Source: Ciona intestinalis (taxonomy: Eukaryota; Chordata; Ascidiacea; Phlebobranchia; Cionidae). From it: a DNA stretch of 64,000 nucleotides. Numbering within the stretch: the stretch's first letter is position 1; the number at the start of each line of letters is the position of its first letter. The stretch covers positions 4,311,417 to 4,375,416 of the forward strand of contig NC_020179.2 in NCBI RefSeq assembly GCF_000224145.3, written 5' to 3'. Made by a program: the position numbers and the translations under genes. Below the pieces are notes generated by a model. That model had not been told where the DNA came from. It made no database searches and was given only the letters and a program-made list of their open reading frames with translations. Positions 60,046 through 64,000 of this stretch are shown one piece after another.

Positions 60046-60215
60046 AATAGGTTGAGGTAAGATGGTCCATGTTTTCATTCTCTTTTTTTTTGTCCCAATT
60101 GGTAGTAAACAAAGAATATTTACAGAATTAATTAATCGACTCTAAAAGCGTTGTTTATTGTTCAAAGTACGATTAGGAAATACGGGATACTTTGTACTGA
60201 CGGTTTTGTTTTTCG
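60046..60215 (+). mobile_element. MITE-B copy, right end lost
   Basis: Left end AATAGGTTGAGGTAAGATGG, core AATTGGTAGTAAACAAAGAA, GCGTTGTTTATTG and ACGATTAGGAAATACGGGAT. The right terminus is replaced by unrelated sequence. Confidence 0.72.
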
Positions 60216-60614
60216 ACTATTACCTGCTGCACATAAAACTCTCATAGAAGCGCTATGGTAACCATACACTACTATAGTTGATTTAACTTTTCATGCACAA
60301 TCAGTTAAGATATTTTCACTGAAGATTATTATCAGACACGTTGTCGATTTTGGAAGCCTTGTAAAGATTATTTCCTTGCTTGAAAATTTTCGATCGCTTT
60401 TCAAAGTGTGATGTGTTAATGTAGGTGAATGCATTATTCATTATATTGAGTGATGCTGGGAGCTCTTAGCAGGTATTTGTGCCACTATTGCTAATACGTG
60501 TATAATGCCAAACTATTTCCCTTTAACAAATTGGTTATCATTTTTTAATTGGATTTGTGAACTATGTTCAAATCGTTTTTATTTTTTATTTTTTTTTTGC
60601 TTGCTGCGGTAAAC

Positions 60615-60790
60615 GTTTAATGTAATGGGTCATAATTTTGCCTAATTTCGATCGCGTGCCACGCTGTAGGACAACACCCACACAGAATAGAATGTGTATA
60701 TACAATGTTAGGTTAATGGGCCAACTCTGGCCTAAATCCCATGTTCCCTTGCATGCCTCGCCTTAGGACCTCACCCTTATAGAGTAGACC
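60615..60790 (+). repeat. R3 tandem dimer
   Basis: A decayed unit (AATGGGTCATAATTTTGCCT, CGTGCCACGCTGTAGGACA) is joined through AATGTGTATATACAATGTTA to a good unit (AATGGGCCAACTCTGGCCTA, CATGCCTCGCCTTAGGACC). Confidence 0.7.
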
Positions 60791-61148
60791 GCAATATGCA
60801 TCCGACTATTTATTTCTTGATTTCGTTTTAGTTCGTCCCAAATTTTGCATTTGTTCAAATACTACATATAACATTAAATCTGACGAAAAAATCTGTGTGT
60901 ATTAATCAGAAACACGTGTACATACAAAACTAAACTCCCCTTTACGAATTCTTAAAGTGGTATTTTCATTTTAAAAAAGCGTATACATCTAAATCAATTA
61001 GTAACGGTACAAAAATATAAAATACGCCGCTTTTTAGTTAGTATGCTATTGATGCTATATAAGAATATTTTGAACATCAACACATGTACTGTTTTTATTA
61101 TTAATTGAATTGAAACAGCTTCACCATTCTCACTCAGAGTCGTATAAA

Positions 61149-61567
61149 CACCGAGTAGTCCAACTGCCGTATATGTGTGTCCAAAATAGAGCAAAAGTGG
61201 TGACTTTGACAATGGGTTTAAACGAACTTGTTAAGTTTTGTTTGTGTTTTCCTATTGTGGGAAGGTGTAAAACAGCTTCTATTTACCTTACCAAACATTT
61301 TTTAGAAAAAATGTATAAATTTAGCCGCATTAAATGACTAAAATGTCGCAAATCAACCGCTTCTAATTCTAATTTTTGACTTTTTTTGACACAGAAAACA
61401 AATAACACATGTTTTTTACATTTTTCAACCTTTAAATTTGTTTTCAGGCCCAAGTTTTTCTGTAATTTACCGAAAAACATACATTTTCCCTATACCTACT
61501 GTGTTATTTTGGAACCAAATTGCCGTTCAATTTGTGTTTTACGTAACAATGGGTTGGACTACTCGGT
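61149..61567. mobile_element. Candidate 420-bp inverted-repeat element
   Basis: ACCGAGTAGTCCAAC at 61150-61164 recurs as its exact complement GTTGGACTACTCGGT at 61553-61567. The right end is followed inward by further partial symmetry. No clear target duplication and no transposase frame. It may be a non-autonomous element or a coincidental inverted pair. Confidence 0.4.
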
Positions 61568-62512
61568 ATTTCTATGGCTCTGTTCTTACTAATTAAGGGA
61601 TATTTTGAAACATAGAAAAACACTACGAAATATAATCTGGCCAGATTTTCAAGTTGCTCTTATGGGTAATACAAAATCTAAACAATTAACTAGAGTGTTT
61701 ATTTATAATGTACCAGAAAACACCTTCAAAATTAAATTACGCCTGGCAACAGAAACTTTATATACTCTGTACAGCGTAAAAAAATCTGTCAATAGTTTTT
61801 CTATGCCGAATATATAGGCAGATTCTATGTAGCCTACACATATGTACGTCTTGTTCATTCTAATTTATATACACAGCTTAAATATTTCCTTTTTTTTCTG
61901 CATTTTAAATTAGACCTAACTGCTTCTGCCCTGGATATATATATATATAACTCCCTGAGAATACAAAGAGTGTATGTTCTAATAATCCGTACCTACCACC
62001 AATATACACTCCAAATGCAACAGCAGCAAAGCAGCCAAACCTGTACAGCAAGCGACAGACCTCAACGCGACTCTGCTTTCCAAACTAAACCAATATTCCG
62101 TGCCGCTCCCGCCCAAGTGATATACTTGATTGAAAACTAAATTTAAACTTCACCAACTTTTTAATAAAACTTTAAAAGATAAACCAGATAGAATAACATC
62201 TGTTGATCTAAGTTTAGTATAATCCTCACAGTAACTCGACCCGTAGTTTTACACCAAGTCCGTTATCTTGTATATATAATTACGTCTGACACCTTTAATA
62301 ATTAATGATTGCAACAGCTAAGATATATGTTGCGTGACTTTCTTACGCAAACGTTTAGTGAATTGTAAATAATTGGCTTGTTTGGAAATACACTACGTAT
62401 CGTTGGAAATACACTCGTTTTTATACCAGTTGAGCCACTAATATATTATTTATACTATGCCTGGTAGCAGAAGTAACAAAATAATTGGCTTCTGTAACTA
62501 TATTTGCAACAT
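61568..62512. other. No gene recognised
   Basis: AT-rich sequence with a (TA)n run near 61936-61950. Short open frames lack recognisable content. Confidence 0.4.
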
Positions 62513-62706
62513 ATTAGGGTGGGGAAAGATGGGACACCTTTTCAATCTATTTTCTCCCCCAATTTGGCAGTAAACAAACATTCAACGATTTTTTATAAAA
62601 CTTTATCTTCACGGCTCCCACAGATTGTTGTGAATTGTTTAAAACACGATCAGGATATTTGGTTATTATGTATGAAAGGCGTCCCATCTTCCCCCACCCC
62701 ACTATA
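62513..62706 (+). mobile_element. MITE-A copy
   Basis: Left end ATTAGGGTGGGGAAAGATGG, right TIR CCCATCTTCCCCCACCCCAC. Core with AATTTGGCAGTAAACAAAC. Confidence 0.87.
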
Positions 62707-63252
62707 TTTCTAAAAAGCAGGGCCGGATTTGTGAAACCAAAGCTCCCAAACTATAAGTTAATTGAGATAACAAAGCAATTCAATTTATTGCAATCTGGGT
62801 TCAAAAATACAGCTGTTTCGAGCTTAAAAATAAATAAAAGCATCTTTCGATCGCTTTTTCGTTAGTCAGAAATACACAGATAGCTTCTGGGACGTTTTCT
62901 GCTGAAATTTAGCTTTTTTAAAACATCTTTATCTCTTTATTCTGTGCTTAAATTCTATTATTAGAAACACAACTTTCAAAGAGCTGTAACCTTCAGGTCA
63001 CTAATGGGTTGAATGAACTGACAGCTTTACTTCAACCAAAACGAAGATTTAAAGATAGATTAACAAACTGATAAATAGCTTGGAACCCACTAACTATAGC
63101 ATTATTTAACACGCATATAATATATAACGCTTATATTTTCATAAAGATCTGATATGCAGATGACATTTTCATTAAAGGCCAAATACTAAAACGAGATTTC
63201 TATTCGCAAAACGAGTGTTGCTTCTGAGCTAAAACTATAAATGTAGTGATTC

Positions 63253-63441
63253 GCGTTTCGGGGTAAGACCGTTAGAAAATATAATATCCCATATTTCCTG
63301 ATCCTGTTTTTGACAATTAAAATCACTTTTATAGAGTCGTGAGGATACAGTTATATAATTCTGTAAATATTTTTTATTTATTGCTAAATGAGAAGATAAA
63401 ACAGAAAGAAACATTATCTATCTTGCCCCAGCCTGCTATTT
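63253..63441 (-). mobile_element. MITE-B copy, diverged
   Basis: Left end GCGTTTCGGGGTAAGACCGT, reverse core (ATAATATCCCATATTTCCTG), right end CTATCTTGCCCCAGCCTGCT. Confidence 0.72.
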
Positions 63442-63601
63442 AGTTGCGTTTATAATTATAAACAACATATCATCTTTTTTAAGTCGACTTTCTCTACTTG
63501 ACCAACAAAGCATCGAAATCGTATTTTTATCATCCAAAATATAAGTATCCTGCATGTATTGTATACGCCTTATGATTAATAATCACTAACAAAGTTACAT
63601 A

Positions 63602-63796
63602 TAGTAGGGTGGGGGGAGATGGGACACCTTTAGCACATATTATCCAAATATCCTGATCGTGTTTTAAACAATTACTAACGGTCAATAGGAGTAGTGGGCA
63701 TATAACTTTATAATTTCTTGAAAGTTTTTTGTTTACTACTAAACGGAGCGAGAAAATAGAGGTAAAAGGTGTCCCGTCTTCCCCCACCCTACTATA
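63602..63796 (-). mobile_element. MITE-A copy
   Basis: Left TIR TAGTAGGGTGGGGGGAGATG, right TIR CGTCTTCCCCCACCCTACTA, flanked by TATA. Full length and well preserved. Confidence 0.92.
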
Positions 63797-63814
63797 TATA
63801 TAACTCTTAACCAA

Positions 63815-63905
63815 AACTCTTAAGCTGGCACGGCGTGTATAAAACAAACACCCGTATTATAACCACTATCGTTGCACGCGAGAACAAGTTACATTTATTC
63901 CGTCA
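63815..63905 (+). repeat. SINE-like tail fragment
   Basis: CTTAAGCTGGCACGGCGTGT, ACCCGTATTATAACCACTAT and the 3' end AACAAGTTACATTTATTC match the SINE body. The head is absent. Confidence 0.55.
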
Positions 63906-64000
63906 CTTTACTGTATATGCATTAAAATATAGTTCCACAGCCCACAAAGCATTGATCAGCGCCACTCAAAAACATAAATGAATTTGCGGATGTTAAATGC

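Noticed and set aside
2561..63796. CRISPR-like array of repeats
   Set aside because: The repeats are dispersed, about 190 bp long, inverted at their ends and irregularly spaced in a eukaryotic genome; they are MITEs.

Overview
The window looks like nuclear DNA of a solitary tunicate, most probably Ciona. It is AT-rich and has small multi-exon genes with GT-AG introns. Genes that are duplicated in vertebrates (FRS2/FRS3, PSEN1/PSEN2) appear here as one copy each. Very many short inverted-repeat elements of a few families are scattered through it. The organism call is an inference from gene families and genome style, not from a match.

Layout. Positions 1-233 hold the start of an unidentified minus-strand gene that runs off the left edge. 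From there to about 33 kb I find no recognisable gene. That stretch holds two assembly gaps, many copies of two related MITE families (called A and B here), a SINE-like element, a hAT-type MITE with a perfect 8-bp target duplication, a locally amplified repeat, and otherwise anonymous sequence. Genes then become dense: an FRS2/3-type FGF-receptor adaptor (+, 33.0-38.4 kb), presenilin (+, 40.4-46.1 kb), the mitochondrial folate/FAD carrier SLC25A32 (+, 47.4-51.0 kb), V-ATPase subunit E (-, 52.2-54.7 kb, tail-to-tail with SLC25A32) and a cerebellin-like secreted C1q protein (-, 57.0-57.8 kb). From 58 to 64 kb I see only repeats and unassigned sequence.

The gene models were assembled exon by exon, checking reading phase at every junction. 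They give proteins of 515 aa (FRS), 439 aa (presenilin), 287 aa (SLC25A32), 226 aa (V-ATPase E) and 217 aa (cerebellin-like), close to the usual family sizes. The genes do not form one pathway. FRS and presenilin both act in cell-cell signalling (FGF/MAPK; gamma-secretase/Notch), subunit E and SLC25A32 are housekeeping genes, and the cerebellin-like protein would be extracellular.

The most unusual content is the repeat landscape: 28 MITE-A/B copies or fragments, a piggyBac-type MITE with TTAA ends inside presenilin, a mariner-like MITE starting 6 bp after the SLC25A32 stop codon, a 250-bp segment present in two presenilin introns, a tandem-dimer repeat (R3), and a striking excess of the palindrome TGACGTCA, which even overlaps two start codons. 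I found no clearly new biological system.
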